Virus record (IMG/VR): IMGVR_UViG_3300042865_000346
Coordinates: 1-41,524 of that record
Strand: one strand, 5' to 3'
DNA from: a virus
DNA length: 41,524 nt
Positions within the stretch are counted from its first letter, which is position 1, and the number at the start of each line of letters is the position of its first letter. A model generated the notes under the pieces. The model was not told the origin of the DNA. It was given only the letters and a program-made list of their open reading frames with translations, and ran no database searches. The translations under genes were made by a program, and so were the position numbers. Positions 25,731-34,414 of the stretch are shown piece after piece.

Positions 25731-27155
25731 CTATGCAGGTGCAATTACCGAGATTGTTCCTGAGCTACCAATGTATTTTAATGCTCCACCTTCTACATAT
25801 AATTTACCTCCTCCTGCTAATGCAACAGTAGGAGCCGTACCATTAGGTATATAAATAACTCCTATATCATTTGTGTCTTCTGTTGGTGTTTGTAGTAATA
25901 AATTAGATTGAGAAGTTATTGAAGCCCTTTCTGCTAATGTATTATTTCTAATTAATTCAAATTTGAAATAAGATCTAGCATTTAAATTAGCTCCTGACCC
26001 TGTTTGACCAATATTCAACCTTGCCAGGTGAGCAGTGCTTGCAGTAAATCCTGAATACCTTGTTGAAAAAAGAATGTTTAAATTATCTGTTCCACTATTA
26101 TATTGAGATCCAAATCTAGCAACCGTTGTTCCTGGGCCTGGGCCTGCAAAATCCCAAACATCTAATAAAGCAGCTGGCGCAGTACTTGAATTACCTATAA
26201 CAACTCCTTTTACTGATGAAGCTCCTGTAAATGCAAATCTTGAAACAAATGGATTAACTATTACCGAAGCAATGCCATAACTATATAACTCTAGTTGATT
26301 AGATCCTACTGTTTGTGAATTAAATAATAAACCATGTGTTGTATTATTAAATAAAATATTACCATTTCCTTGAACAGCTGCTATATCAGCCGTATCAGCA
26401 CTATTTCTAACTCTAAATGCTATGTCAGTTGATAATGCACCTTGTGCTCTTACGTCAAGTCTTGCGCCTAATGTACCAACATTACCTATACCAAAGTTAC
26501 CTGTAAGAGCTTCAAACTTATATTTTTTAGTTGTTTGTAGATTTACATAAAAATTAGAAGATACTGCTATAACAGAAGTTCCTTGACCATCACCAATATT
26601 ACCTTGGTTATTTTCCCATACAGCATTTGCTCCAGAATCACCAAAAGATGCTCCTAAACCAAAACCACCTAAATCAAATCTTCTTGTTACACCTGAATCA
26701 CCACCATATATTAATGATGAACAGTAAACCGCACCCATTAAACTTGCTGAAGCACCAGCATTATCTCTAATTCTAAATAAAGTATTACCATAGAATCCAT
26801 TTTGTATTGTTAGTATATCATTTGCTACAGCAATATTTGTTCTAATATTTAAAGCTGCAGAAGGTGAAGTCGCATTTGCACCTATTCCTAATCTCTTATT
26901 AGTATTATCCCAGTTAAATGCACCATCTTGTTGAACTACTCCACCTGCTTGAAAGAATACTCTACTATTTACTCCAGATGAAGTAGTAGAACCTACTGTT
27001 ATACCACTTCCTGTTACATTTACAGTAACATTATTACCTACAGCTGTAGCTGCAACACCTGATCCCGTAAAATTAATTTGTGATACATCTGTTGTAATAG
27101 ATGATCCCTCATCAAGTATGGCTATTTTTTTACCTATATTAATATCTGTACTCAT
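25731..27155 (-). CDS. Tail fibre protein (474 aa)
   Basis: Asn/Ser/Thr/Gly-rich beta sequence with repeated KRLGIGANATSPSAALNIR-like units, a motif seen in phage fibres of Bacteroidota phages and shared with the 737-aa neighbour. The N-terminus (MSTDINIGKKIAILDEGSSI) resembles an attachment segment, and the C-terminus (AGGGKLYVEGGALKYIGSSG) a fibre tip. It probably contacts the host surface. The receptor is unknown. Confidence 0.75.
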   Translation of the reverse strand: MSTDINIGKKIAILDEGSSITTDVSQINFTGSGVAATAVGNNVTVNVTGSGITVGSTTSSGVNSRVFFQAGGVVQQDGAFNWDNTNKRLGIGANATSPSAALNIRTNIAVANDILTIQNGFYGNTLFRIRDNAGASASLMGAVYCSSLIYGGDSGVTRRFDLGGFGLGASFGDSGANAVWENNQGNIGDGQGTSVIAVSSNFYVNLQTTKKYKFEALTGNFGIGNVGTLGARLDVRAQGALSTDIAFRVRNSADTADIAAVQGNGNILFNNTTHGLLFNSQTVGSNQLELYSYGIASVIVNPFVSRFAFTGASSVKGVVIGNSSTAPAALLDVWDFAGPGPGTTVARFGSQYNSGTDNLNILFSTRYSGFTASTAHLARLNIGQTGSGANLNARSYFKFELIRNNTLAERASITSQSNLLLQTPTEDTNDIGVIYIPNGTAPTVALAGGGKLYVEGGALKYIGSSGTISVIAPA

Positions 27156-27167
27156 CTTGTATTATTT

Positions 27168-29381
27168 TTAATAGAATACATTCCAGTTAGTTCCATCATA
27201 ACCATAATGTTTATTAACGGTTGTGTCATAAACAATTAAACCAGCTGCCGGAGCTACTATTGCTGTACGTTGTACTGTTGTCATTCTTGGAGGTAAGAAT
27301 CCTTTTGTTGTAGATGTCATTTGTAATTGTGCAGAAGAATTAATAGTTGTTGAACCTATAGATACACTTCCGCTTGTTGATCCAAATATAACATCACCTG
27401 TTGTTGTTTCAATAGCTCGGTGTGTTGTTCCTGTAAGTGATGTAAGAGTTGGATTATAATAAATACCCCTTACTATTCCTGAATAAGTTCCAGTATTGTT
27501 TATTGCTGGATTTATTCTTAATGCATCTAATGTTGTGGCTCCTGATGATAATGCGGGTAGTACACTAATATTTAAAGCAACGGGAACACCAGGCTGATTA
27601 GATCCAAACTGACCTCCTCTTAAAAGTGCCTGTATTGCTTGACCTTCAAAGTTTACGGTATTACCACCTCCTACGGTCATAAACTGACCAACACCTGAAT
27701 GAAAGAATCTTAGTACATTATTGGCTGAAAAATTTACTTGTAACTCACCTGTAAATGTTGGATTAGCAACCCTTAGTATTCCTGTATTTGAAACTGAAAA
27801 TATATCCTTTACATTTGTACTATCTCTAACTTTTAAAGCTAAGTCACCAGGAACAGCATTTAATGCTCTAATATCTAATCTTGATCCTGGAGTTGTTGTT
27901 CCAATTCCTACATTTCCATTTGGATAACTTATATGTAATCTTGGAATACCACCACCATCAATTATTTGAAATGTATCTCCAGTGCATTGTAAATCATACC
28001 AATAGTTAGTTGAACTACCTATTCTTACAAATTTATCACTACCTGTAGATAAACGTATATTTCCAATATTATCAATTCTTACCTTTTCAGTATTTGCAGT
28101 TGCAAAAGCAATAAATGAAGTTCCTGAAGTTGAATTTGATGCATTTATAACTAATCCACTTGAGGTAGATCCCGATTCTAAAACAGATAAATTAGCGGCT
28201 GTAATTCCAGCATAATTACCAGATTTATTTGCACCATATTGCAAGGAAGCTAAATATCTATTTCCTGAAGTTCTACTCATTATAATAGAAGAAGCACTTG
28301 TTCCTGTATTATCATTTGAAATTTGTATTCGTGTTTCTCCATTTACACTTTCATTTACATGCAGTTTTTGAGTTGGAGCTGCTGTTCCAATACCTAATCT
28401 ATTATTTGTATCATCCCAAAAGAGATTAGGATTGTCTTGAGACAATACTCCTGATGGTCCTGCAAATAATACAGATCCTGGAGTCATAGTACCAAAAGTA
28501 GGAGTAGAACTAAATGTTTTACTACCTGCAAATGTTTGTGTACCTGTAGATACAACACCTCTTACTGTTTGAGAAGCATCAGGAATATTTAAAGTATGTG
28601 TGTTACCAGCAGAAGTTATTCCTATTGGTGATGCTGTACTAACACCAAAAAACTGTACTTGATCTGTAAGACCATTTAATGCAGTTAAACCTGTAGTAAA
28701 TGTAGTTACAATCTGACATAGATTATCTCCTTGTGTATGAAGAGTAATTGTATTTCCGGAATTATTTACATATACTCTAACAGCTAATCTATCTGTAAGT
28801 GTTAAAGTAGTTTGTGGTACTGCCATTATAGTAGTATATAAATCTTTGGTTGTACCGCTTGTAATATCTTTAGGACTTGCTGATGTATCCGCAATTAAAG
28901 TAAAAGTAGTTCCATCATACTTATATAGTTCTACATAAAAGTTTGGAGAACCTGCGTTAGTTGATGCTGAAAAATATAAAGCAAAATTCCAGTTACCCGC
29001 AGGAATTAAAAGTTTATTTGGATCAGTAGGATTAGTCAGAAATGAAGCTATATAATCATTAGATGCAACATTAAAGTTAGTCGGTGTTCCTACTGCAGCC
29101 AGCTTGTTTAACTCATAATATGTTACTCCACTTATTGTTGCTACTGTAGTACCTCCATTAAGATAATAGTTTACAGATGCTCCTCCTCCGGTTGAATTTG
29201 GAAAGTTAGCAAGAGTACCATCGCCTCTTATATATTCAGAAGCTGAACCTGCACCTGTAACAGCTAATGTTCCAGCAGATATAATTGGATTACCTGCAAC
29301 ATTAAATGCAGAAGGCATTGTTAGATCAACACTAGTTACTCCACCGGATCCTCCTGTGCTTATATTTATTTGAGTGCTCAT
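27168..29381 (-). CDS. Tail fibre protein (737 aa)
   Basis: A long beta-repeat fibre. It contains the NRLGIGTAAPTQKLHVNES and VGIGTTTPGSRLDIRAL repeats, a middle region with a KTFSSTPTFGTMTPGSVLF link, and a C-terminal part with LIVYDTTVNKHYGYDGTNWN, typical of fibre ends with a small beta domain before the tip. It shares repeat types with the 474-aa gene downstream, pointing to duplication. The N-terminal STQINISTGGSGG segment likely anchors it to the virion. Confidence 0.8.
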   Translation of the reverse strand: MSTQINISTGGSGGVTSVDLTMPSAFNVAGNPIISAGTLAVTGAGSASEYIRGDGTLANFPNSTGGGASVNYYLNGGTTVATISGVTYYELNKLAAVGTPTNFNVASNDYIASFLTNPTDPNKLLIPAGNWNFALYFSASTNAGSPNFYVELYKYDGTTFTLIADTSASPKDITSGTTKDLYTTIMAVPQTTLTLTDRLAVRVYVNNSGNTITLHTQGDNLCQIVTTFTTGLTALNGLTDQVQFFGVSTASPIGITSAGNTHTLNIPDASQTVRGVVSTGTQTFAGSKTFSSTPTFGTMTPGSVLFAGPSGVLSQDNPNLFWDDTNNRLGIGTAAPTQKLHVNESVNGETRIQISNDNTGTSASSIIMSRTSGNRYLASLQYGANKSGNYAGITAANLSVLESGSTSSGLVINASNSTSGTSFIAFATANTEKVRIDNIGNIRLSTGSDKFVRIGSSTNYWYDLQCTGDTFQIIDGGGIPRLHISYPNGNVGIGTTTPGSRLDIRALNAVPGDLALKVRDSTNVKDIFSVSNTGILRVANPTFTGELQVNFSANNVLRFFHSGVGQFMTVGGGNTVNFEGQAIQALLRGGQFGSNQPGVPVALNISVLPALSSGATTLDALRINPAINNTGTYSGIVRGIYYNPTLTSLTGTTHRAIETTTGDVIFGSTSGSVSIGSTTINSSAQLQMTSTTKGFLPPRMTTVQRTAIVAPAAGLIVYDTTVNKHYGYDGTNWNVFY

Positions 29382-29387
29382 ATATTT

Positions 29388-30638
29388 TTATCTACTTATT
29401 TCTTCCCAGTCTACTGAAGCATATGCTCCTAAAGTTCCTCCTGTAGCATCAATAGCCATTTCAATAACCAATTCAAAAGCAGTTCCTGTAAAACTATTTC
29501 TTTCAAGCTGAGTTGCAAACAATGCTTCTTTTAATATATTGATACTTGGGGAACCTTGATTAGAGGAATTTACATATCCTTGTGCTAATACTCTACCAAG
29601 AGTAACAGATGTTCCTGTAAGGTTATATTCTACAGATGAATCTGCTCCTGCTGATAACCAAGATCCTCCTGATATTATAGCAGATTGCACAACTCTCCAT
29701 GCGTAATTTTTACCATTACCTAATCCTAATAAAGATATTGCTGTAGTTATAACTATAGCATCTAATGCAGTAGTTTTAAGTCTAATTCCTAGCATTGGAT
29801 AATACGTTCCTGCTACAGCAAATGTTTTAGGAGCAGTAATAGATGTGCCAACTGCTTGTTGAGCTCCTCTAAGTTCATATCCACCTTCAGATATTGCACT
29901 AGAACAAACTTGTTTTAATGTGCTGGCAGTTGCTGTAACACCTGTATTAGTTATCTCATATCTAAGTGGTAATGAAGCTGTAGTAATATAAGTAGATGTA
30001 ATTAAGTTAGCATGATTAAATCTATGGCATACAATGAAGTTACCATCTATAATAAAACCTACTCTTACAGTTCCTTCTCCTAACCACTCAATATCCATGA
30101 ATAAAATCTGAGCCTTAGTAATATCTAAAGTTATTCCCGATGGACCATTACCATCTAATGGATCAGCATTCCAAGAAGCTTGATTAACTACTGATTCTGT
30201 AACAATACCTGTGACTAAACTTCTTTCAACAAAACTTAAAGTACTATTATTTAATTGAACATAAATTCCATTATCCGTACCAAAGTATCCTACTCTTTGT
30301 CTAAGATTGGTTTGAGCAGGAGCCATTACAAATGTGTTCATTACAAGTAAAGACTTACCTGGTTGATATGACATTACTTTAAATGTTTCCCTAAGAACTT
30401 GTGAACCACTTGTTGTATTTACATTTAGGTTTACTAAGCCTTCATTTGCACTAAAAACTGCTGCACCACCACTTGCTGTAGAAGTAGCCCATAGACCATT
30501 ATCTCTATATCTATGTGAAGAGTCAAATAATGTCAATGGTTGTGCTACTCTTATCCTACCAAAGGCATCAGCCAACATTGGATCATTAGCTAATATTGAT
30601 TGATTAGATGCACCTATAGTAGATATAATGGTTGCCAT
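29388..30638 (-). CDS. Phage structural/baseplate-fibre protein (416 aa)
   Basis: The N-terminus (DPMLADAFGRIRVAQPLTLF) and the beta-rich body, with a central DIEWLGEGTVRVGFII strand, match a type common in marine and Bacteroidota phages, but its function is not established as far as I recall. It overlaps the upstream gene by one base (TAATG), suggesting that the two make parts of the same adsorption structure. Confidence 0.65.
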   Translation of the reverse strand: MATIISTIGASNQSILANDPMLADAFGRIRVAQPLTLFDSSHRYRDNGLWATSTASGGAAVFSANEGLVNLNVNTTSGSQVLRETFKVMSYQPGKSLLVMNTFVMAPAQTNLRQRVGYFGTDNGIYVQLNNSTLSFVERSLVTGIVTESVVNQASWNADPLDGNGPSGITLDITKAQILFMDIEWLGEGTVRVGFIIDGNFIVCHRFNHANLITSTYITTASLPLRYEITNTGVTATASTLKQVCSSAISEGGYELRGAQQAVGTSITAPKTFAVAGTYYPMLGIRLKTTALDAIVITTAISLLGLGNGKNYAWRVVQSAIISGGSWLSAGADSSVEYNLTGTSVTLGRVLAQGYVNSSNQGSPSINILKEALFATQLERNSFTGTAFELVIEMAIDATGGTLGAYASVDWEEISR

Positions 30639-31252
30639 TATGTAAGTGTTATAATAATTAACTCTGCTCCAGCATTTGTAGTAGTATCATATGTTACAGC
30701 ACCTAATGTATTATTAATTGCTCCTGCATCAAAATTTAATGTTTCACCTGGTTTAAGAACAATACCACCAACAATTGCATTACCAGTTCCTACACTAGCA
30801 AATGACATTGAATATGTTCCTAAAGCTACAGATCCATTAGATCCTGTTGGTCTTAAAAATGTAGGAGTTCTTTGAACACCTGTTCCACCGTCTACAGTAA
30901 TAGAGTTACCACCATCTTGAATAGCCACTTGTCCAGAAGCATTTGTATTTAACGGAACCGGAGAGCCTGATGCACCATTTATATAACCGTAAATACCTAC
31001 TTGATCATTAGCTGCATCTAAATTTACTTCTAATGTAACACCACCAATAATGTTTACATCAAGACCTGTATCAGCACCAATTGTGGTACTTGTTAATAGA
31101 TTACCACCTGCGCAAATAGCTATTGAATCTTCTACACAAGTTAATGGAGCTGAGGTAGCATCAGCTATTGCTTGCAATCCTTGAAGCATTTTAAGTTGCC
31201 ACGGAAAATTATTTCCCTTATTACCGTAGTCTTTTAAATTTCCTATTGACAT
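30638..31252 (-). CDS. Fibre-associated protein with GNKGNNFPWQ motif (204 aa)
   Basis: The N-terminus has GNLKDYGNKGNNFPWQLKML, a segment that recurs at the start of phage fibre genes and probably binds the virion or a neighbouring fibre. The rest is beta-rich and Gly/Thr/Asn-rich with two Cys near residue 40-50. It shares no obvious sequence with the four MDILN-type proteins upstream, but sits in their operon. Confidence 0.65.
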   Translation of the reverse strand: MSIGNLKDYGNKGNNFPWQLKMLQGLQAIADATSAPLTCVEDSIAICAGGNLLTSTTIGADTGLDVNIIGGVTLEVNLDAANDQVGIYGYINGASGSPVPLNTNASGQVAIQDGGNSITVDGGTGVQRTPTFLRPTGSNGSVALGTYSMSFASVGTGNAIVGGIVLKPGETLNFDAGAINNTLGAVTYDTTTNAGAELIIITLT

Positions 31253-31254
31253 GA

Positions 31255-31893
31255 TTAAGAAAGTTTAATTATTTCTAAAAAAGGTTGATTGAAAGTATTA
31301 TTATTAAATACAGGATATCCTTGATTATTAAAGGGTCCTCCATTTGCGCCTATATGATATCCATATATACCTATATATTCTCCAGCATTAAATTGATAAA
31401 CTTCACTACCTTGCATTAGTGCTTCACCATTTACAAAAGTTCCTGTTCTTCCATGATTTAAAATATCTATACGATTACCTAAATCAGTTGAAGAAGAACT
31501 TTTTGTAACACCTAGTCTTAAAAAATCTGTATTTGGTGTGGTTAAATCATAAGTTGCATATCTTGCAATAACTAAATAAGTACCAGTTGTATTTATTAAA
31601 ATTTTTGAATTTACTACAGTAAAGTCTTCAAGTGAATCATTCCAAACTGTATTATTAAATTTTACTAAAAAGTCAGTATTATTATCTGTATTACTTAAAC
31701 CGTTAGTACTATTAATATTTATTTTAACTGTTTTAACATTACTTGATATAAGGTTGGATTTCTTAATACCTACAGTAGTGTACTTATCATCTCTATTTTC
31801 TGTTCTAATCCCTATTGGAACTAAAGCATCATCTGGAGCTGAAGTTACTATTCTTTTGCTGGCTATCCAGCTTATAAAATTTAAAATATCCAT
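31255..31893 (-). CDS. Modular adhesin, MDILN-type N-terminus (212 aa)
   Basis: The first about 45 residues (MDILNFISWIASKRIVTSAP, then DALVPIGIRTENRDDKYTTV) match those of the three proteins upstream in this operon. The C-terminal about 140 residues form a beta-rich domain (DFLVKFNNTVWNDSLEDFTV, TGTYLVIARYATYDL, GEYIGIYGYHIG) with the strand pattern of a TNF/C1q-like jelly roll. A likely receptor-binding head on a shared anchor. The fold is inferred from strand pattern only. Confidence 0.65.
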   Translation of the reverse strand: MDILNFISWIASKRIVTSAPDDALVPIGIRTENRDDKYTTVGIKKSNLISSNVKTVKININSTNGLSNTDNNTDFLVKFNNTVWNDSLEDFTVVNSKILINTTGTYLVIARYATYDLTTPNTDFLRLGVTKSSSSTDLGNRIDILNHGRTGTFVNGEALMQGSEVYQFNAGEYIGIYGYHIGANGGPFNNQGYPVFNNNTFNQPFLEIIKLS

Positions 31894-31903
31894 GATTAAT
31901 TTA

Positions 31904-32590
31904 TTAAAAAGTATGAGTTCTTACAGCACGCACATAGTAAGTGTTGGACTTAAAGCCGAAGTTGTTGGCACTCCCAAAGCCGAAGTTGAAGTTCCACGCG
32001 TTGGTACCGTTGCTCTCCGTACTACTCCAATAGATGGCATTACCAATAAAACTATTTGTACCTAAAACTTTATTAACTATAGCTGCTGAATTATAACACA
32101 TGTTTAATTCCCAGCTTGAAGGTAAATACCAATCATTATATCCACCATCAGCATGAAGTCTTGCTAAACCTGCCGCATATGTATTTGCTGCTGGAAAAGT
32201 AGTTTGTGCTATAATAGCATTTGTATTACTTAAACCATCACTAAAGCTTTGAGCAGCAGGTCCTATAAGTGTAGATTGAAATACTGGGAAAGTCCATTGA
32301 ATACCGGTAGATAAGTTTGTTAAACTTGCTATGAGAGCTTTTTCAGTAGAGCCCTCTTTCCAAAGAGCAACTACTATCCCTCCCCCTACAAGTTCTCCTA
32401 TATAATGACTTCCACCACCACCTCCTCCAATTTGAGCTGCAAGATCACTATATGTTATAGCAGTAGGTTGATAACCTCCTGTATAATTTGGATCTTTTGT
32501 ACCTACAGCAATTAGGTCAGTATTATCTAATTGTGTTTTAACTTTACGGTTTGTAATAAGATTAAAGAAGTTAGTTAAGTTCTGTAACAT
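31904..32590 (-). CDS. DGR-type variable adhesin, DUF1566/C-type-lectin-like (228 aa)
   Basis: The N-terminal about 55 residues (ITNRKVKTQLDNTDLIAVGT, ending TAITYSDLAAQ) are the anchor module shared with its neighbours, followed by a Gly linker. The remainder matches DUF1566 (Lcl C-terminal, C-type-lectin-like): NDWYLPSSWELNMCYN near 152-167, IYWSSTES near 186, and a final YYVRAVR. Residues 193-216 lie between the WSST and VRAVR landmarks and are rich in NNC codons (AAC, TTC, GGC, GCC, TCC), as produced when a diversity-generating retroelement mutates AAC codons. It is therefore a probable receptor-binding protein that varies by DGR. No reverse transcriptase or template repeat lies in this window. 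Confidence 0.85.
   Translation of the reverse strand: MLQNLTNFFNLITNRKVKTQLDNTDLIAVGTKDPNYTGGYQPTAITYSDLAAQIGGGGGGSHYIGELVGGGIVVALWKEGSTEKALIASLTNLSTGIQWTFPVFQSTLIGPAAQSFSDGLSNTNAIIAQTTFPAANTYAAGLARLHADGGYNDWYLPSSWELNMCYNSAAIVNKVLGTNSFIGNAIYWSSTESNGTNAWNFNFGFGSANNFGFKSNTYYVRAVRTHTF
31943..32014 (-). other. DGR variable region (VR) of the adhesin gene
   Basis: Codons 193-216 of the adhesin. Seven are AAC and most others are one or two A-to-N changes from AAC (TTC three times, GGC twice, AGC, ACC, GCC, TCC). The flanks are ordinary AT-rich coding sequence, so the GC-rich third positions begin and end sharply. This matches adenine-directed mutagenic retrohoming. The template repeat should contain A where these codons carry T, G or C. 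Confidence 0.8.
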
Positions 32591-32592
32591 GA

Positions 32593-33144
32593 TTAATTAG
32601 TTGTGTATAATTCATAATAAATATACAAAGCTCCATCCCAGTTATTAACACCAGCTAATGTAGGGTTAGCATTATAAAGATTAAACTCTAATCCAGTTGC
32701 AATGCCAGTAGATATTAAGTATGGAATAGCATTATCAGTTATAGTATTTTTGTAATATACAGAATACTGTACATATGTATTATCTCTGTTAGCTATTGTA
32801 AGATCTAGATCTGGATTATCAATAAAAAAAGATACTGAACTACCATAAGCTGGAGTAGGAGTTAAAGGAATAGATGATCCCATACCTAGGATATCAATAA
32901 TACCACGGGTAGTGTTTACTGTAACTACGTTACCAGTACTAATATCTAGCTCATAATGCTTAGTATTAGCTGTGCATCCAGACTGCGTTGCATCAGCAAG
33001 AGTCATTGCATAAGTCTGATACTGATCATCTCTTTTATTAAATCCAACATTAGCACCTAATGCTATGATATCTGTATCAGCATCATTTGCTTTTGTCTTA
33101 ATAAGTTGCTGTTTCTTTAAGTACAGCCAATTTAATATATCCAT
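32593..33144 (-). CDS. Modular adhesin, MDILN-type N-terminus (183 aa)
   Basis: The first about 55 residues (MDILNWLYLKKQQLIKTKAN, later RDDQYQTYAMTLADA) are the shared anchor. The rest is a beta domain (SVSFFIDNPDLDLTIANRDN, VQYSVYYKNTI) unlike its neighbours. Its place between two other anchor-type genes suggests alternative heads on one docking module. No catalytic motif. Confidence 0.65.
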   Translation of the reverse strand: MDILNWLYLKKQQLIKTKANDADTDIIALGANVGFNKRDDQYQTYAMTLADATQSGCTANTKHYELDISTGNVVTVNTTRGIIDILGMGSSIPLTPTPAYGSSVSFFIDNPDLDLTIANRDNTYVQYSVYYKNTITDNAIPYLISTGIATGLEFNLYNANPTLAGVNNWDGALYIYYELYTTN

Positions 33145-33147
33145 ATC

Positions 33148-34065
33148 TTAAAATTGTTCTAATAATACTCTATCTATAAATGCAGAATCAGAAGAGTTGC
33201 TTAATTCAACTGCAAATATTAAATATAAATTTGTTGAATTATTAATAGTAAATGCAGATCTAGTTTGATTAGTATTTCCTAAATCATTTGAAGCTTGTAG
33301 GTTAGAATTAAAAATATAACCTGTTGTATTTGTTTTTTGTATAGTTCTTACATTATTAAGATAACTTCCGGCACCTGTTGTAGATGTTGGTTGACCAGCA
33401 CCAGTAGCAATAAGTGTTGCTCCAGCAATTGTATTTGAAGTATTAATATATACTCTTGTTGTAATAGTACTAATACCAGTTGATCTATAAACACCCCAGT
33501 TTAATCTTAATACTCCACTTGATAATAATGTATTAGCTGGAATAAAGAAAGATTGCGATGCTGTTGGTGAAGTTGTACCTGTAACTGCTAGTCCTAATAA
33601 TGTACTTGAAAATACTTTAGAACTTCCTCCTGCGGGTCCCTGAGGTCCTTGTGGACCTTGAGGTCCTGTAGCACCTTGTGATGCAAGTAATGCCCAGTTA
33701 ACTGTATCGGTTGATGGATTAGATCCTGAAGGTCCCACATTATTAATACAAAACCAAGAAGCTCCACCAAAACCTACAGCATCATCAACTACATATACTC
33801 CAGAAGGAGACCATGCACCTTGCCAGTTTAATCCTGCTGGACCTACCGGACCTGGTACACCTTGAGGACCAATTGGACCTTGAGGACCTGCTGGTGCATA
33901 AGGGCCAACTTGTGCAGCAAAATCATCTACTGAAATTGCACCTGTTAGCCATTGATCATCTCTTTTAGGATCTTTAACAGCAGCAGGTAATAATGTTTGA
34001 GAAGGATTCACTGTAGTAAATTTTCTACCACCTCTGATCCAAGATATGAAATTAAGAATATCCAT
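33148..34065 (-). CDS. Modular adhesin with collagen-like and carbohydrate-binding-like segments (305 aa)
   Basis: The order is: shared anchor (1-55: MDILNFISWIRGGRKFTTVN, RDDQWLTGAISVDDFAAQV), a collagen-like Gly-x-y run (about 58-80: GPQGPIGPQGVPGPVGPAG), a CBM5/12-like segment (about 83-130, Trp/Tyr pattern WQGAWSPSGVYVVDDAVGF), a second Gly-x-y run (GATGPQGPQGPQGPAGG) and a C-terminal beta domain. It is the first gene of the adsorption operon, 27 nt after a candidate late promoter. It likely forms a trimeric fibre, as collagen-like repeats do. Confidence 0.75.
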   Translation of the reverse strand: MDILNFISWIRGGRKFTTVNPSQTLLPAAVKDPKRDDQWLTGAISVDDFAAQVGPYAPAGPQGPIGPQGVPGPVGPAGLNWQGAWSPSGVYVVDDAVGFGGASWFCINNVGPSGSNPSTDTVNWALLASQGATGPQGPQGPQGPAGGSSKVFSSTLLGLAVTGTTSPTASQSFFIPANTLLSSGVLRLNWGVYRSTGISTITTRVYINTSNTIAGATLIATGAGQPTSTTGAGSYLNNVRTIQKTNTTGYIFNSNLQASNDLGNTNQTRSAFTINNSTNLYLIFAVELSNSSDSAFIDRVLLEQF

Positions 34066-34088
34066 GATTATAAAATTTTAATAAATAT

Positions 34089-34111
34089 ACTATAATATAC
34101 TAAAAATTTTT
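34089..34111 (-). promoter_or_regulatory. Candidate late promoter of the adsorption operon
   Basis: The minus strand reads an A/T run followed by TAGTATATTATAGTATA, about 27 nt before the first fibre gene. The stretch is nearly identical over 23 nt to that before the lysis cassette. Confidence 0.5.
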
Positions 34112-34120
34112 GAATAAAAA

Positions 34121-34147
34121 AAATCCCCGGAGATATTTCCAGGGATT
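34121..34147 (-). terminator. Terminator before the adsorption operon
   Basis: AAATCCC (34121-34127) pairs with GGGATTT (34141-34147). The minus strand continues into a T run. It lies 48 nt past the stop of the small membrane protein gene. Confidence 0.75.
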
Positions 34148-34194
34148 TATTATTCTAGCAGGGCACGAAAATTTGTCAGATATGAGGAGAAAAG

Positions 34195-34392
34195 CTAGAA
34201 TAAAACACTACCTAATAAAATAGATAAGAGTATAATCATTCCAATAATCAAGTTGGCTATCTGTCTACCAACTGGATCATCTTCATAATAGTTCTGCATT
34301 CTGTTTAGTATAGGCTTACTAAATACATTAACTAGATACCATAGTACAACTATGAATCCTAGTAACACAAGCAGGCCTAATACTTTAAACAT
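34195..34392 (-). CDS. Small membrane protein (65 aa)
   Basis: Two hydrophobic segments (VLGLLVLLGFIVVLWYLVNV, 4-23, and IANLIIGMIILLSILLGSVL, 45-64) flank a short charged link. It starts 4 nt after a TATATTTG box, so its mRNA may be leaderless. Function unknown; it is not in the lysis cassette. Confidence 0.7.
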   Translation of the reverse strand: MFKVLGLLVLLGFIVVLWYLVNVFSKPILNRMQNYYEDDPVGRQIANLIIGMIILLSILLGSVLF

Positions 34393-34396
34393 TTGG

Positions 34397-34404
34397 CAAA
34401 TATA
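34397..34404 (-). promoter_or_regulatory. Bacteroidota-type -7 box, probably leaderless
   Basis: The minus strand reads TATATTTG and the ATG follows after only 4 nt. In Bacteroidota the start of transcription is usually about 5-8 nt past this box, so it would fall at or next to the start codon. Confidence 0.5.
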
Positions 34405-34414
34405 AAAATAATTT

